From assembly GCA_002783405.1 (NCBI GenBank), contig PFGG01000037.1, positions 1 through 40,219 of the forward strand: a DNA stretch of 40,219 nucleotides, written 5' to 3'. The notes beneath the pieces are model-generated. The model ran no database searches, was not told where the DNA came from, and saw only the letters and a list, made by a program, of their open reading frames with translations. This stretch comes from a bacterium (Candidatus Blackallbacteria) CG13_big_fil_rev_8_21_14_2_50_49_14. GTDB taxonomy: Bacteria; Cyanobacteriota; Sericytochromatia; UBA7694. Made by a program: the position numbers and the translations under genes. Each line of letters opens with the position of its first letter. Position 1 is the first letter of the stretch. Below, piece by piece: positions 22,351 to 31,820 of this stretch.

Positions 22351-24439
22351 GGCGAACAGCAGGCAGAGGGTTTTCAGCCATCCAATCTTCAGCTCTGTTT
22401 TCAAGACGTTTGAAGCGTATCGCCCATTCAGAATCATCGGCTCTTGAAAAACGCAAATAATCCAAATCGATGAGAATCCTGCTCAGTTCATCATGGGCTT
22501 CAGGCGCTAGCAGATCAGGGGCCTGCGCCAAAATCTCTTTCAAGGTTAAATGGGGTTGATCTTGATAGCCCCGTGCAAGCAAAGCTGAAAACAAGCGGCC
22601 ATACAAACGGTCCAAACGGGGTTCTTTTTCAAGATAGGCCAAACCAGGCAGTTCAGACTTAGCACGCCACAAAAAACGCCGTAAAACGTAATTGAAAATT
22701 CCCAAAACCAGAACCAAGAGATAAAAGACAGGGCTGCCCAAAAGCTGAAGCGACAAGGAACGCAATTCTTCCAAACGCTTCTGCAGACTTTGGCTCTCAC
22801 TCAAACGTTCCTGCCAAGTAGACAAAAATATTTTAAGCGCATCGAGCTGCTTTTGTAAGCCACTGAAAAGATCCCGTTTGTCCAGAAGTTCTGTCAATTG
22901 CCCTGGCGGTGTCGGATCAAACGTACGCCAGCGAAGCGAAGGGCGTTCTAAAACCTCAACCCAATCATGCGCCTGTTTTTCGCGTACCACCCAGACCTGA
23001 CTCATGGAATGGTATTCCATTCCCTTCCAACCACTGACCACATGCGCAGGAATATCCAAACTGCGCAACATCAGCACCATACCGGATGCAAACCAGGAAC
23101 AATAAGCGGGTTTGCGATTCAGAATGAAATCAACTGTCGGATCCACATGCTCGGTGACAGAATTGACTTTTAAACTGTATTTGAAATATTGATGAAACCA
23201 GTCTTCCAATAAGTGCGCCTTTTGCAGAGGGCTTGAAGCAGAGCGTGTGATATCTTCAGCCAAAGGTTTCAATAATTGACGAATTTGATCTGAAATTTCA
23301 AGGTTATCACGCAAAAGCTCTGGCAGAGCTTCTGATTCAGGTTGAATACCTGTTTGAACCCAAACCCAATAATCGCTCTCAAATTGGCTGCGTTCCTGAC
23401 GCAATTGCGCATATTGATTCTGATAAACGGGTGCCGAGCGCGGCATGCCCACCAAACCCGCATCAGGCGGTAGAAAGGTAATCCCCTGGTAATGGTTCAT
23501 TAAGCGGATTCGCGCCCAAAAGCCCTGCTTTTCCAGAGAGCCTATTTGCCCCGGATACACCAGTTGATACGGGTCCAAATCCGCAGGCAAATCCTTTGCA
23601 AGCAAAGGAGAAGTCACTTCACGTGGTGCTTTAAAAAATTCTTGGGGGGTCCAATGGCCATTGTTATAACTGGTTAAAACCGTCCCGCGAAGATAATCCA
23701 TGGGACGAGAGGAATGGATGAGCAAAGCCACTTGTTCAGAAAGCCGGATTTCAGTATTGCCTGTTAAATGGGTATTGCCAGAAAAACCACTCCAGCTGGC
23801 ATGTTGATTTGAAATATACTCAGAAAGGTTTTCAGAAAGCGTATCATCAACCCATTCAGCCAAGAGAATCACACTGAGAGAAAGCATCAGAAAAGCAGAA
23901 AAAGCAAACATAATATGCTTGAAATAGAGATTCCGGCTGAGCGGTGACCAAAGATTCAGACGCCAGGAGCGCCAAGGCAAACGGGAAAAAATCAGCAAAG
24001 TCACAAAGACCAAAACCAGCCAACGGTAATAGGGTTTCATGGCTGAAATATTGGGAGATACCGTTGAAAAAAGGAAAAGGAGCCCCATCGAAAAAAGCAA
24101 CCAGTCGAAACGCTGTGAACGCCAGGAAAACCATTGCAGAACAATCATCGCTATCAGGCTCAGCCCCAGGGCCTGAAATTGGCGCAAACTGTAAATCATG
24201 ACATAAATTTCAGCACTGTTTACATAGATCACAAAATAGGCAAAGAGGAAAGAAAAAAGCGTCCCCAAAAACAGCGTAAGGGGCTTGGGTTTTAAGACAA
24301 AAGGCAAAAAATAGCCCATGCCAATAATCAAAAGTACCCCCAAGGCCCCCAACAAACGTTGGGGATCGTGCAAGGCCCAAACACCCAAAGTAGGTATCAA
24401 GAGAAAAAAATAAATCCAGGGCGGGCGGGTTTCAATCAT
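22289..24439 (-). CDS. TgpA-like membrane transglutaminase (DUF3488/transglutaminase-like)
   Basis: A 716-residue protein with several N-terminal transmembrane helices (about residues 7-200), an extracytoplasmic transglutaminase-like domain, and one further transmembrane helix (about 580-600; SPVFYLLVLVLGIFNYVL) followed by a cytoplasmic tail (DUF4129-like: LYGRLFSALLARGYQDQPHLTLKEILAQA). The papain-like triad is C447 (AYCSWFASGMVLMLRSLDIPAHVVSGW), H491 (AHDWVEV) and D508 (FDPTPPG). TgpA from Pseudomonas has this design and is essential; its substrate is unclear. ATG 24439 overlaps the stop of the DUF58 gene (ATGA), so the two are coupled. It is last in a MoxR-DUF58-TgpA operon. The C-terminus overlaps the pilin gene by 62 bases. 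Confidence 0.92.
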   Translation of the reverse strand: MIETRPPWIYFFLLIPTLGVWALHDPQRLLGALGVLLIIGMGYFLPFVLKPKPLTLFLGTLFSFLFAYFVIYVNSAEIYVMIYSLRQFQALGLSLIAMIVLQWFSWRSQRFDWLLFSMGLLFLFSTVSPNISAMKPYYRWLVLVFVTLLIFSRLPWRSWRLNLWSPLSRNLYFKHIMFAFSAFLMLSLSVILLAEWVDDTLSENLSEYISNQHASWSGFSGNTHLTGNTEIRLSEQVALLIHSSRPMDYLRGTVLTSYNNGHWTPQEFFKAPREVTSPLLAKDLPADLDPYQLVYPGQIGSLEKQGFWARIRLMNHYQGITFLPPDAGLVGMPRSAPVYQNQYAQLRQERSQFESDYWVWVQTGIQPESEALPELLRDNLEISDQIRQLLKPLAEDITRSASSPLQKAHLLEDWFHQYFKYSLKVNSVTEHVDPTVDFILNRKPAYCSWFASGMVLMLRSLDIPAHVVSGWKGMEYHSMSQVWVVREKQAHDWVEVLERPSLRWRTFDPTPPGQLTELLDKRDLFSGLQKQLDALKIFLSTWQERLSESQSLQKRLEELRSLSLQLLGSPVFYLLVLVLGIFNYVLRRFLWRAKSELPGLAYLEKEPRLDRLYGRLFSALLARGYQDQPHLTLKEILAQAPDLLAPEAHDELSRILIDLDYLRFSRADDSEWAIRFKRLENRAEDWMAENPLPAVRPSWPAADRERLLKADPLEKE

Positions 24440-25695
24440 AGCACCACACTCCGCCAATCAGAAGCTGAAATCGTCACCAAATCAGGTTGGTCAGGCAAAT
24501 CTGCACCCTCTGGAAGAATCACAATCACCTTCAGTAACAAACCCGTTTCCTGCAAAACCTGTAAAAGCTCACGGCGACTTGGATCCCAATCGAGCAAAAT
24601 CACAACCACCGCACTGAGTTCCCGGCGGTATTCCTGTACAATTCCCTGCAAACGGTCAGGGTCAAAGCGTTCACAGCCTTGAATCGAGGCCAGGATTTCA
24701 AGCATATGATCCAAACGGGTGCGGGCAGAGCCCTGTGGGAAATGAAAGACCTCATTGCCTGCAGCAAAAACATCGATTAAAAACTCCTGACGTGCGATCC
24801 ACTCTGACATGCTGGCAACCAAAGAGATGCCCGCCTCAAGCCCAGGATCCAGACGCTCCAGCGCACTGACCTGGGTATCTAAAATGACCCCCAAACGGAT
24901 AAAATATTCTTCTTGGTACTCACGTACCATCAATTTACCCGTCTTGGCCAGAGCCGGCCAATAGATCTGTCGCAGCGGATCGCCCTCCATGAACTGACGA
25001 ATACCACGAAACTCAAGGGCTTCTCCCATTTGTAGACTCAATACCTGGCCACCACTCTGGTATTTGCGCGTCAAACCCAATTGCAGAAAAGACAAGATTC
25101 TGTATTCAGGGTAAACCCATTGCTGACCCGTCAGCGGAAGCAGCGTGCGCCAATAAAAAAGGCCAAAAGGGTAACTTGAAATAGCAATCAACTGGTGACA
25201 GAGATACTTGCCCCGGCGCGGCAATTTACAGGGAAAATGCAAGATTATCTTTTCACCGGGCTCCAGCACTTCTACAGAGGTCGAACAGGGAATCACCAAC
25301 AAACTTTGTTGTGGGCTGCGCAGTATCAACTCAAAACTCAGATGAAACAGCGGACTCTTGCCCTGATAATCCAGCTCAAACTGTAAATCCAGATCCGCGC
25401 CATGCATGGCAGGGGCACGGGAAAGCATTTCAAGCTTCAGTCTGCGCGGGCGATACCAGGCGGCCTGAATCAAGGTCACACTCCAAAGCGAAGTCAAAGT
25501 AATCATCAGGATATAGATCAGCACATCGGTGCCCACCATGCCCAGAGAGATCGCCAGAATCATGAGCAAAAAAAGCGCTTTGCCTGCAGAAGTCAGATGG
25601 GTTTCATAGACCGTCTGAAGCACAGCAAAGGCATTGTGCTTTCTGTAGAAAGCAAGCCAAGCCTGAAGTCGACGCTTGATTTGCTGAAGTTTCAT
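24436..25695 (-). CDS. DUF58 protein (MoxR-associated)
   Basis: A 419-residue membrane-associated protein. Two hydrophobic segments occur near 36-52 (KALFLLMILAISLGMVG) and 54-75. The DUF58 signature is EFRGIRQFMEGDPLRQIYWPALAKTGKLMVREYQEE, followed by a VWA-like fold (RLGVILDTQ...). DUF58 proteins work with MoxR AAA ATPases, probably in assembling or maturing envelope or cofactor-containing proteins. The 3-base gap to the MoxR gene and the 4-base overlap with the transglutaminase gene indicate tight co-expression. Confidence 0.93.
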   Translation of the reverse strand: MKLQQIKRRLQAWLAFYRKHNAFAVLQTVYETHLTSAGKALFLLMILAISLGMVGTDVLIYILMITLTSLWSVTLIQAAWYRPRRLKLEMLSRAPAMHGADLDLQFELDYQGKSPLFHLSFELILRSPQQSLLVIPCSTSVEVLEPGEKIILHFPCKLPRRGKYLCHQLIAISSYPFGLFYWRTLLPLTGQQWVYPEYRILSFLQLGLTRKYQSGGQVLSLQMGEALEFRGIRQFMEGDPLRQIYWPALAKTGKLMVREYQEEYFIRLGVILDTQVSALERLDPGLEAGISLVASMSEWIARQEFLIDVFAAGNEVFHFPQGSARTRLDHMLEILASIQGCERFDPDRLQGIVQEYRRELSAVVVILLDWDPSRRELLQVLQETGLLLKVIVILPEGADLPDQPDLVTISASDWRSVVL

Positions 25696-25698
25696 GAA

Positions 25699-26637
25699 CT
25701 ACCGGGGAACCGCCACCTGTTTTAAACAGGCCTCGATCACCTCGGTCTTGCTAATGCCCTGATAACGCGCCTTTGAATCTAAAAGCAGACGGTGCGCCAA
25801 AACAGGCTCAGCCAAAGCTTTCACATCTTCTGGAAGCACATAGTTCCGCCCTTCAAGCAGGGCACGGGCCTTGACTGCCTGAAACAAAGCCAAGCCCCCC
25901 CGTGGACTGGCACCCAACTGGACTGCACTGTGTTGTCGGGAAGCTTCAATCAGGCGAATAATATACGTACCCAGATCCTGATGGACCGTTACTTTTTTCA
26001 CCTCTTCCTGAAAGTCACAAATCTCTTCAGGGCTTAAAAGCGGCTTTAAAGCTTGCAAGGGCAGGGTATATTCATGCTGATAAAGCATAGCCAATTCCTG
26101 ATCGGAAGAAGGGTAACCCAAACTCAGGCGCAGCATAAAACGATCCAACTGGGCCTCTGGCAAAGGATACGTGCCTTGAAATTCAACGGGGTTTTGAGTG
26201 GCAATCACCATAAACGGAGACGCCAAAGCCACCCGTTGGCCATCAACTGTCACCTGTTGTTCCGCCATCACTTCCAATAGGCTGGACTGGGTTCGGGGCG
26301 AAGCCCGGTTGATTTCATCGGCCATCAGAATTTGGGTAAAGACCGGCCCCTGTTTAAAATGAAAAGCATGATCCACAGGGTTATAAATCGACGCGCCAAT
26401 CACGTCGGAGGGCAAAAGATCAGGCGTGAATTGAATTCTGCTGAAATCACAACCCGTAGCCAAGGCAAATGCCTTGGCCAAGGTTGTTTTGCCAATCCCT
26501 GGAATATCTTCCAGCAAAACATGCCCTCGCGCCAGCAAAGCAACCAACATCAATTCAATTTGCTCTGGCTTGCCAAGAATGACACGGTTCAAAGCCGCGC
26601 GTAATTCTTTCAAGGCCGGCGCTAAGGAAAATTCCAT
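25699..26637 (-). CDS. MoxR-family AAA+ ATPase
   Basis: A 312-residue MoxR ATPase. Walker A is DIPGIGKTT (44-52), Walker B ILMADEINRASPRTQSSLLEVM (about 103-124, with the MoxR-typical ADEINRA and EVM), sensor 1 ATQNPVEFQGTYPLPEAQLDRF with its arginine finger, and sensor 2 GASPRGGLALFQAVKARALL. These ATPases act as chaperones with DUF58/VWA partners. ATG 26637 gives the family N-terminus and lies 7 bases after the cytochrome peroxidase stop; a longer frame starting in that gene is unlikely. Confidence 0.95.
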   Translation of the reverse strand: MEFSLAPALKELRAALNRVILGKPEQIELMLVALLARGHVLLEDIPGIGKTTLAKAFALATGCDFSRIQFTPDLLPSDVIGASIYNPVDHAFHFKQGPVFTQILMADEINRASPRTQSSLLEVMAEQQVTVDGQRVALASPFMVIATQNPVEFQGTYPLPEAQLDRFMLRLSLGYPSSDQELAMLYQHEYTLPLQALKPLLSPEEICDFQEEVKKVTVHQDLGTYIIRLIEASRQHSAVQLGASPRGGLALFQAVKARALLEGRNYVLPEDVKALAEPVLAHRLLLDSKARYQGISKTEVIEACLKQVAVPR

Positions 26638-26644
26638 GCCGAGG

Positions 26645-27763
26645 CTAAATCGCAGGCTGAGGGGTTTTAGGCCCAGAGGCAGGTAATTCAGGCAGCATGC
26701 GGGCATCGGGAGGCAACTCACCCGTCAGAGCATTCAAGAAGACAGCAATCGAATCGATCTCAGCGGGATCTAAAACCAATCCCAATTGTGTTTCACCCAT
26801 AATTTTGATTGCTTCTTTAAGCTCCCAAACCGCACCATCATGGAAATAGGGGTAGGTTCTTGCAATATTGCGCAGCGAAGGAACCTTGAAGACATATTTG
26901 TCTTCTTCTTTTTTGGTTAAATCATATTTACCCATGTCCTTGCGATTGGGATAGGGTTTGACAATGCCAAATTTCTGGGCCATTTTTCCACCCACGGCCA
27001 CACCACTGTGGCAGGCAGTACAACCTTTTCCAATAAAGGTCTCAAGCCCTTTCTTCTCTTCAGCACTCAAGGCCTCACCCTTGCCCTTTAAAAACGCGTC
27101 AAAGCGGGAAGGAGTCACCAAGGTGCGTTCAAAGGCAGCAATCGCTTCAGCCATATTTTGATAGGAAAGCGCTTTGTCTGCAGCTTCAGGGAAGGCTTTT
27201 TTAAAGTTTTCCTGATAAGCCTCAATGCTCGCCAGACGGATCACCACATCGGCTTCAGACGGCATGGCCATTTCGACAGGGTTCAGAACGGGCCCCTTGG
27301 CCTGCTCGGTTAAATCTTTGGCGCGCAGGTCCCAAAACTGAGCGGTGTGAAAACCTGCATTGAGTACCGTGGGTGCATTTCTGCCTCCCTGTTTGAAACC
27401 ATGGCCGAGAGAAAAGGAACGGTTATCGACTCCGGCACTGGCCAGGTTATGACATGAATTACAGCTGATGGCCCCACTTTTTGAAAGACGGGGGTCATGA
27501 AACAATTGTTTGCCCAAAGCCACTTTCTCTGGGGTATCGGTCATGCCTTCAGGTGCAGGAATTTTTTCAGGCAAAGCTTCAAAGAGCCCTTTGGCCTTTT
27601 CCCAAAGCGCCTTGTCTTCAGCATTCATGGCAGCAGCAGAATCTGTTGGGCTGTCTGCGGCCGGACTGGCTGAATTTGTATTTTCTGGTTTTTCGGAAGG
27701 AGCACACGCCACGCTTATCCCCAACCAAAGTGAAAAGGCCAAAAATATCAGTTTGTTTTTCAT
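26645..27763 (-). CDS. Dihaem cytochrome c peroxidase (CcpA/MauG family) lipoprotein
   Basis: A 372-residue lipoprotein: signal SLWLGISVAC20 with lipobox, then a Ser/Pro/Ala-rich linker (21-45). Two haem c sites are visible, C101-NS-C104-H105 and C248-TA-C251-H252, with VALGKQLFHDPRLS upstream and PSLRNIARTYPYFHDGAVWELKEAI downstream, all typical of bacterial cytochrome c peroxidases, which reduce H2O2 with electrons from a small cytochrome outside the cytoplasmic membrane. AAGGAAAG lies upstream of ATG 27763. It is the first gene of the operon; having a MoxR system directly behind suggests that the ATPase assists an envelope function (inference). Confidence 0.93.
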   Translation of the reverse strand: MKNKLIFLAFSLWLGISVACAPSEKPENTNSASPAADSPTDSAAAMNAEDKALWEKAKGLFEALPEKIPAPEGMTDTPEKVALGKQLFHDPRLSKSGAISCNSCHNLASAGVDNRSFSLGHGFKQGGRNAPTVLNAGFHTAQFWDLRAKDLTEQAKGPVLNPVEMAMPSEADVVIRLASIEAYQENFKKAFPEAADKALSYQNMAEAIAAFERTLVTPSRFDAFLKGKGEALSAEEKKGLETFIGKGCTACHSGVAVGGKMAQKFGIVKPYPNRKDMGKYDLTKKEEDKYVFKVPSLRNIARTYPYFHDGAVWELKEAIKIMGETQLGLVLDPAEIDSIAVFLNALTGELPPDARMLPELPASGPKTPQPAI

Positions 27764-27859
27764 GGTTCGTCTTTCCTTATCTATACAATTTCCGAAGTTC
27801 TGGAAAAGACACCAGGGTCTGGCAGCCTAGCATCATGGGAATTTACTCAATATTTATCT

Positions 27860-27875
27860 GCAGAATCAATTCTGC
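27860..27875. promoter_or_regulatory. Perfect inverted repeat between cytochrome peroxidase and tyrS
   Basis: GCAGAATCAATTCTGC is a perfect 7+2+7 palindrome in the 231-base gap between the divergent genes, in a position suited to an operator for the peroxidase operon. No T-run follows. A further TATACT (27938-27943) could be the tyrS -10. Confidence 0.4.
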
Positions 27876-27994
27876 CTCTATTTTAACAGGAGTTCGAGCA
27901 GATCCCCAATCTCACGCCAGTGGTAAGGTCAATCGGGTATACTGCACTTGCCTCCCTACGGAGAGCACGCGCAAATTAAAAGGATACGCACGCC

Positions 27995-29278
27995 ATGAGC
28001 CAAGATCTTCTGGAAGCCTTGCAGCAACGGGGTATGCTGGAACAAATTTCAGACCCGGAAGGCATCCGTGATACGCTCAGGCAAGGCCCAACCACGCTGT
28101 ATATTGGCTTTGATCCGACGGCCACCAGCCTGCATATTGGCAATCTTTTGCCAATTATGCTTTTGGCCCATTTTCAACGCGCCGGACACCGTCCGATCTG
28201 TCTGGTGGGGGGGGCCACCGGTATGATTGGAGACCCAAGTGGCCGCAGCAGTGAACGGGTTTTGCTGACAGAAGATAAAGTAGATGCCAATCTGGAAAGC
28301 ATTCGCCGCCAACTCTCACGTTTTCTGCGCTTTGAAGGTGAAAATGCCGCCCTCATGACCAATAACCACGATTGGATTGGCCCCATGAGTTATATCGACT
28401 GGCTGCGTGAAGTGGGTAAGTATTTCTCGGTCAACTATATGATTGCCAAGGAATCGGTTCGCCGCCGCTTGGAAGATCGCGATCAGGGCATTTCCTATAC
28501 TGAATTCAGCTATATGCTTTTGCAGGCCTATGACTTTCTTCACCTCTTCCGTACTGAAAACTGCAAAATTCAGGCCGGAGGCAATGACCAATGGGGCAAT
28601 ATTACCGCAGGCATTGATTTGGTAAGAAAAACAACCGGACAAACCTCCTTTGGCCTGACGATTCCACTTCTGACCACTTCAAGTGGAGAAAAGTTTGGAA
28701 AATCTGCGGGCAATGCCGTTTGGCTGGATGCAGAAATGACCTCCCCCTATCAGTTTTACCAATACTGGATACAAGCCGATGATCGGGATGTGGAACGTTT
28801 CTTGCGAATTTTTACCTTTCTCGGACTCGATGAAATCAGTACGCTGTGTGCCGAGCACGCCGAAAAGCCTGAGCAACGCCTGGCCCAGAAACGACTGGCA
28901 GCTGAAGTGACACGGATTGTTCATGGCGAAGAAGCGCTGGAAAAAGTGCTGCTGGCCAGTGAAGTCTTGTTTGGACGTGAAATCACAGGGCTTTCAGACG
29001 CCGATCTGAGTGCTGTTTTCGCAGATGTCCCCTCAACATTGATCGCACGCAATCGCTTGCAAGGAGAGCTCACCCTGACTGAATTGCTCAGGGAGACAGG
29101 CATGAGCAAATCCAATGGCGAGGCCCGTCGCCTGATCCAAGGGGGAGGGGTTTACCTGAATAATCGCAAATGCAATGATCCGCTTTTGCTGATTGATGAA
29201 AAAGCATTGGCTTCTGAAAGCATGCTGGTGCTTCGCTCAGGGAAAAAGAATTATCATCTGGCACGGTTTAGTTCTTGA
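27995..29278 (+). CDS. tyrS: Tyrosyl-tRNA synthetase
   Basis: A 427-residue class I synthetase that charges tRNA-Tyr. Seen: YIGFDPTATSLHIGN (HIGN at 47-50), the tyrosine-binding segment including GGNDQWGNITAGIDL, the KMSKS equivalent KFGKS (233-237), and a C-terminal S4 domain (about 360-427; ELLRETGMSKSNGEARRLIQGGGVYLNN). It belongs to the bacterial TyrS type with the KFGKS motif, as in E. coli. No T-box leader (no specifier or GGTGG-type antiterminator) is evident upstream. Normal length, no anomalies. Confidence 0.97.
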   Translation: MSQDLLEALQQRGMLEQISDPEGIRDTLRQGPTTLYIGFDPTATSLHIGNLLPIMLLAHFQRAGHRPICLVGGATGMIGDPSGRSSERVLLTEDKVDANLESIRRQLSRFLRFEGENAALMTNNHDWIGPMSYIDWLREVGKYFSVNYMIAKESVRRRLEDRDQGISYTEFSYMLLQAYDFLHLFRTENCKIQAGGNDQWGNITAGIDLVRKTTGQTSFGLTIPLLTTSSGEKFGKSAGNAVWLDAEMTSPYQFYQYWIQADDRDVERFLRIFTFLGLDEISTLCAEHAEKPEQRLAQKRLAAEVTRIVHGEEALEKVLLASEVLFGREITGLSDADLSAVFADVPSTLIARNRLQGELTLTELLRETGMSKSNGEARRLIQGGGVYLNNRKCNDPLLLIDEKALASESMLVLRSGKKNYHLARFSS

Positions 29279-29314
29279 ACCAAATCCTGGGGTTCTCGCT
29301 AAAACATGTTCATC

Positions 29315-29323
29315 TGGTAAAAT
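29315..29323 (+). promoter_or_regulatory. Extended -10 promoter of the kinase gene
   Basis: TGGTAAAAT fits TGnTAAAAT and lies 45 bases ahead of the ATG; identical to the P2 element in the secA leader. Confidence 0.45.
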
Positions 29324-29367
29324 AGTGGATTGCAACCAACCTCCTGAAGGGCTGTTTGAAATAAACC

Positions 29368-31803
29368 ATGTCTGCCGCTAAAAAATACTGCCTGGAATGC
29401 TTTGTCATCATGGATGCAGAGCAAGAGGTGTGCCCAAATTGTGGTTATCAACAGCCCCCCAATAACAATCCCCTTTATCTCAAGCCTCCCTTTCGCCTGA
29501 ACCGACAATACGTGATTGGCAAGGTGCTGGGTCACGGCGGGTTTGGCATTACCTATCTGGGTTTTGACCGCCATTTAAATACCCGTGTGGCGATCAAGGA
29601 GTATTTCCCCTCTGAATTTGCCAGCCGAGCCCCTGACGGGCAACAGGTCATTCCCTACAGTGGTGAAAAAAGCGAACTGTTTAGGCTGGGCCGTGAAAAA
29701 TTCATAGCCGAAGCCCGTCTGTTGGCCTCTTTGCGCAGCCCCAATATCGTGCGTATCCGCCACTTTTTTGAAGAGAGTAATACCGCCTATTTCATTATGG
29801 AGTACCTGGAAGGTGGAACCTTGACCGAATACCTGCAACAAGAGCAGGGCCAAATTTCGGTTGAAAAAGCCAAAGAAATCCTCATGCCCTTATTGGAAGC
29901 GCTGGAAGAAGTGCATGCTAAAAACTCCTACCACCGAGATATCAAACCCGATAATATTTATATCACTCAGCGCGGTCTGCCGATTCTGCTCGATTTTGGC
30001 GCTGCCCGCCAGCACATGTCAGGCGCAACCACCAATCTTTTATCCTTTCTCACGCCGGGATTTGCACCGGCTGAACAATACTCCAGCAACGGTATCCAAG
30101 GCCCCTGGACCGATATTTACGCCCTGGCCGCCACGATCTACTTCTGTTTAACCGGTGAAGCGCCCCCTTCTCCTCAGGATCGCATGATGGGAGATGCCGA
30201 ACTCAAACACCCCTCAGAATTGGGAGTAGAGATCAGCCCCAAAGATGAGGAATGGCTTTTCAAAGGGCTTGAAATCAAATGGAGCCAAAGGCCTGAAAAT
30301 ATCGCAGAATGGAAAAAGCTGATCAAGGCCGCAGATGCGCCTGCTGCCCCGCCCCCCAATCAACGTCGCGCAGAAGAAGAAAATTTCATGCGCATTGCGA
30401 TTTTGCCTCGCCTGGTTTCACGCTTTCTGACCCCTTCAGCTGAAAGCGAAATTCACGAATCAGCAGGCTTTATGGATATTTCCCGTGAACGGGTCAACAG
30501 TTTGATCGAAGAAGCTTTGCTGATGACCGGTTCAACCCGACGTGACCCCGAGGCAGAACAACGCAAAGAAAAAGAACGCCGCCAAAAGGTTGAAGAAGAG
30601 CGCAAAAAACGTGAAGAATTGATCCAGGCACGTGAACTTGAGCGCAAAAAAGAAGCTGAAGAAGAAAAGAAACGGCGCGAAGCTGAACGCAAAGCACAGG
30701 CCGAAGCACAAAAAAAAGCTGAAGCCGAACAGCAGCGCCAGGAAGAGCTTCGCCGGGAAGCCGAACGGGTGCGCCGGGAAGCTGAACAAGAACGTCAACG
30801 CAAACTGGAAGAAGCACGTAAACGCCAGGAAGCACTTGATCACAAAGGCTTTCAAGCTGAGAATATCAAACCCTCTGGCAAACAAAAAATCAGCATTGAT
30901 GAATTGGCCCGCCAGGCAGCAGCCCAAGAAAAAGACTATATTCAGGAAACCATTCCTGAAATCGATCTCGATGAACCCCTTCAAGCCCCCAAAGCACAGG
31001 TTCGCAAACCTGCGCCTGAAAAGATGGAACCAAAACCCGCCCCAGAGAGCCCCATACGCAAACCCCAAGCAGCCCCCCCTTCTGCCCCCCCAGCACCGGA
31101 TATTCCAGCCTCAGCGCAGGTCATTGCCGCACCCCGCTTTACCAATTTGATGGGGATGGACTTTATTAAAATTGATCCTCTCCCCAGTCTCTTTCATATG
31201 GGGAAAGCCGACAGCCGCTATCAGGTCTTACTGACCCGTTCTTATTATCTGCAAACCACGCCTGTCACGCAGGGCCAATGGCGCATGGTCATGGGTGTGA
31301 ACCCCTCCCATTTTCAGGGGGATGAGTGGCGTCCCGTAGAACAAGTTTCTTGGGATGACTGTCAAATATTCATTCAGCGGCTGAACTCACTCAAAGAAGG
31401 CCTTTATCGTCTGCCGACAGAAGCGGAATGGGAATTTGCCTGCCGTTCAGCAGAGAGCAAAACCTATAGTTTTGGTTCAAATGAAGCTGAACTGCCTGAT
31501 CATGCCTGGTTTGACGGCAATTCAGAAGGCAGTACCCATCCTGTGGGTTTAAAAAAACCCAATGCCTGGAGCCTCTATGATATGCATGGCAATGTCTGGG
31601 AATGGGTACAGGATCGCTATGGCCCCTATCCTGAAGGCGCCTATACCGATCCCCAAGGTTCTGAGACAGGTGCCTCCCGCATCATGCGCGGCGGCAGTTG
31701 GAATCTGGGAGCCACCTATTGTCGGGCCGAAAGCCGCAATTATGAAACACCGGGTTACCGCTTTCAAAATCTGGGCTTTCGTTTGCTCCTAGAAATCAAA
31801 TAG
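29368..31803 (+). CDS. Ser/Thr protein kinase with zinc ribbon, coiled coil and FGE-like (sulfatase-modifying factor) domain
   Basis: An 811-residue fusion. Residues 8-25: zinc ribbon (C8, C11, C22, C25). Residues 48-320: Hanks-type kinase with GHGGFG glycine loop, K77 (VAIKEYF), E115, H189-R-D191 (YHRDIKPDN) and D209-F-G; all catalytic residues present. Residues 390-495: long charged coiled coil (repeated RKKEAEEEKKRREAERKA-type heptads). Residues 495-590: Pro/Ala-rich linker. Residues 590-811: FGE/SUMF1-type domain (TTPVTQGQWRMVMGVNP, RLPTEAEWEFACRS, DMHGNVWEWVQDRYG, RIMRGGSWNLGATYCRAESRN, LGFRLL). Kinase-FGE fusions are known in myxobacteria, planctomycetes and cyanobacteria; the domain is probably a binding rather than catalytic module. 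No transmembrane helix. It is followed by a lipoprotein gene 17 bases on. Confidence 0.92.
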   Translation: MSAAKKYCLECFVIMDAEQEVCPNCGYQQPPNNNPLYLKPPFRLNRQYVIGKVLGHGGFGITYLGFDRHLNTRVAIKEYFPSEFASRAPDGQQVIPYSGEKSELFRLGREKFIAEARLLASLRSPNIVRIRHFFEESNTAYFIMEYLEGGTLTEYLQQEQGQISVEKAKEILMPLLEALEEVHAKNSYHRDIKPDNIYITQRGLPILLDFGAARQHMSGATTNLLSFLTPGFAPAEQYSSNGIQGPWTDIYALAATIYFCLTGEAPPSPQDRMMGDAELKHPSELGVEISPKDEEWLFKGLEIKWSQRPENIAEWKKLIKAADAPAAPPPNQRRAEEENFMRIAILPRLVSRFLTPSAESEIHESAGFMDISRERVNSLIEEALLMTGSTRRDPEAEQRKEKERRQKVEEERKKREELIQARELERKKEAEEEKKRREAERKAQAEAQKKAEAEQQRQEELRREAERVRREAEQERQRKLEEARKRQEALDHKGFQAENIKPSGKQKISIDELARQAAAQEKDYIQETIPEIDLDEPLQAPKAQVRKPAPEKMEPKPAPESPIRKPQAAPPSAPPAPDIPASAQVIAAPRFTNLMGMDFIKIDPLPSLFHMGKADSRYQVLLTRSYYLQTTPVTQGQWRMVMGVNPSHFQGDEWRPVEQVSWDDCQIFIQRLNSLKEGLYRLPTEAEWEFACRSAESKTYSFGSNEAELPDHAWFDGNSEGSTHPVGLKKPNAWSLYDMHGNVWEWVQDRYGPYPEGAYTDPQGSETGASRIMRGGSWNLGATYCRAESRNYETPGYRFQNLGFRLLLEIK

Positions 31804-31820
31804 AAAAAGAAGATCTTCCC

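Noticed and set aside
27831-27994. Possible T-box or tRNA-sensing leader before tyrS
   Set aside because: No conserved T-box sequence, specifier loop or terminator/antiterminator pair is visible; only a short palindrome near the peroxidase side.
30532-31068. Phe-rich minus-strand frame inside the kinase gene
   Set aside because: Arises from the Lys/Glu-rich coiled coil read backwards; not a membrane protein.
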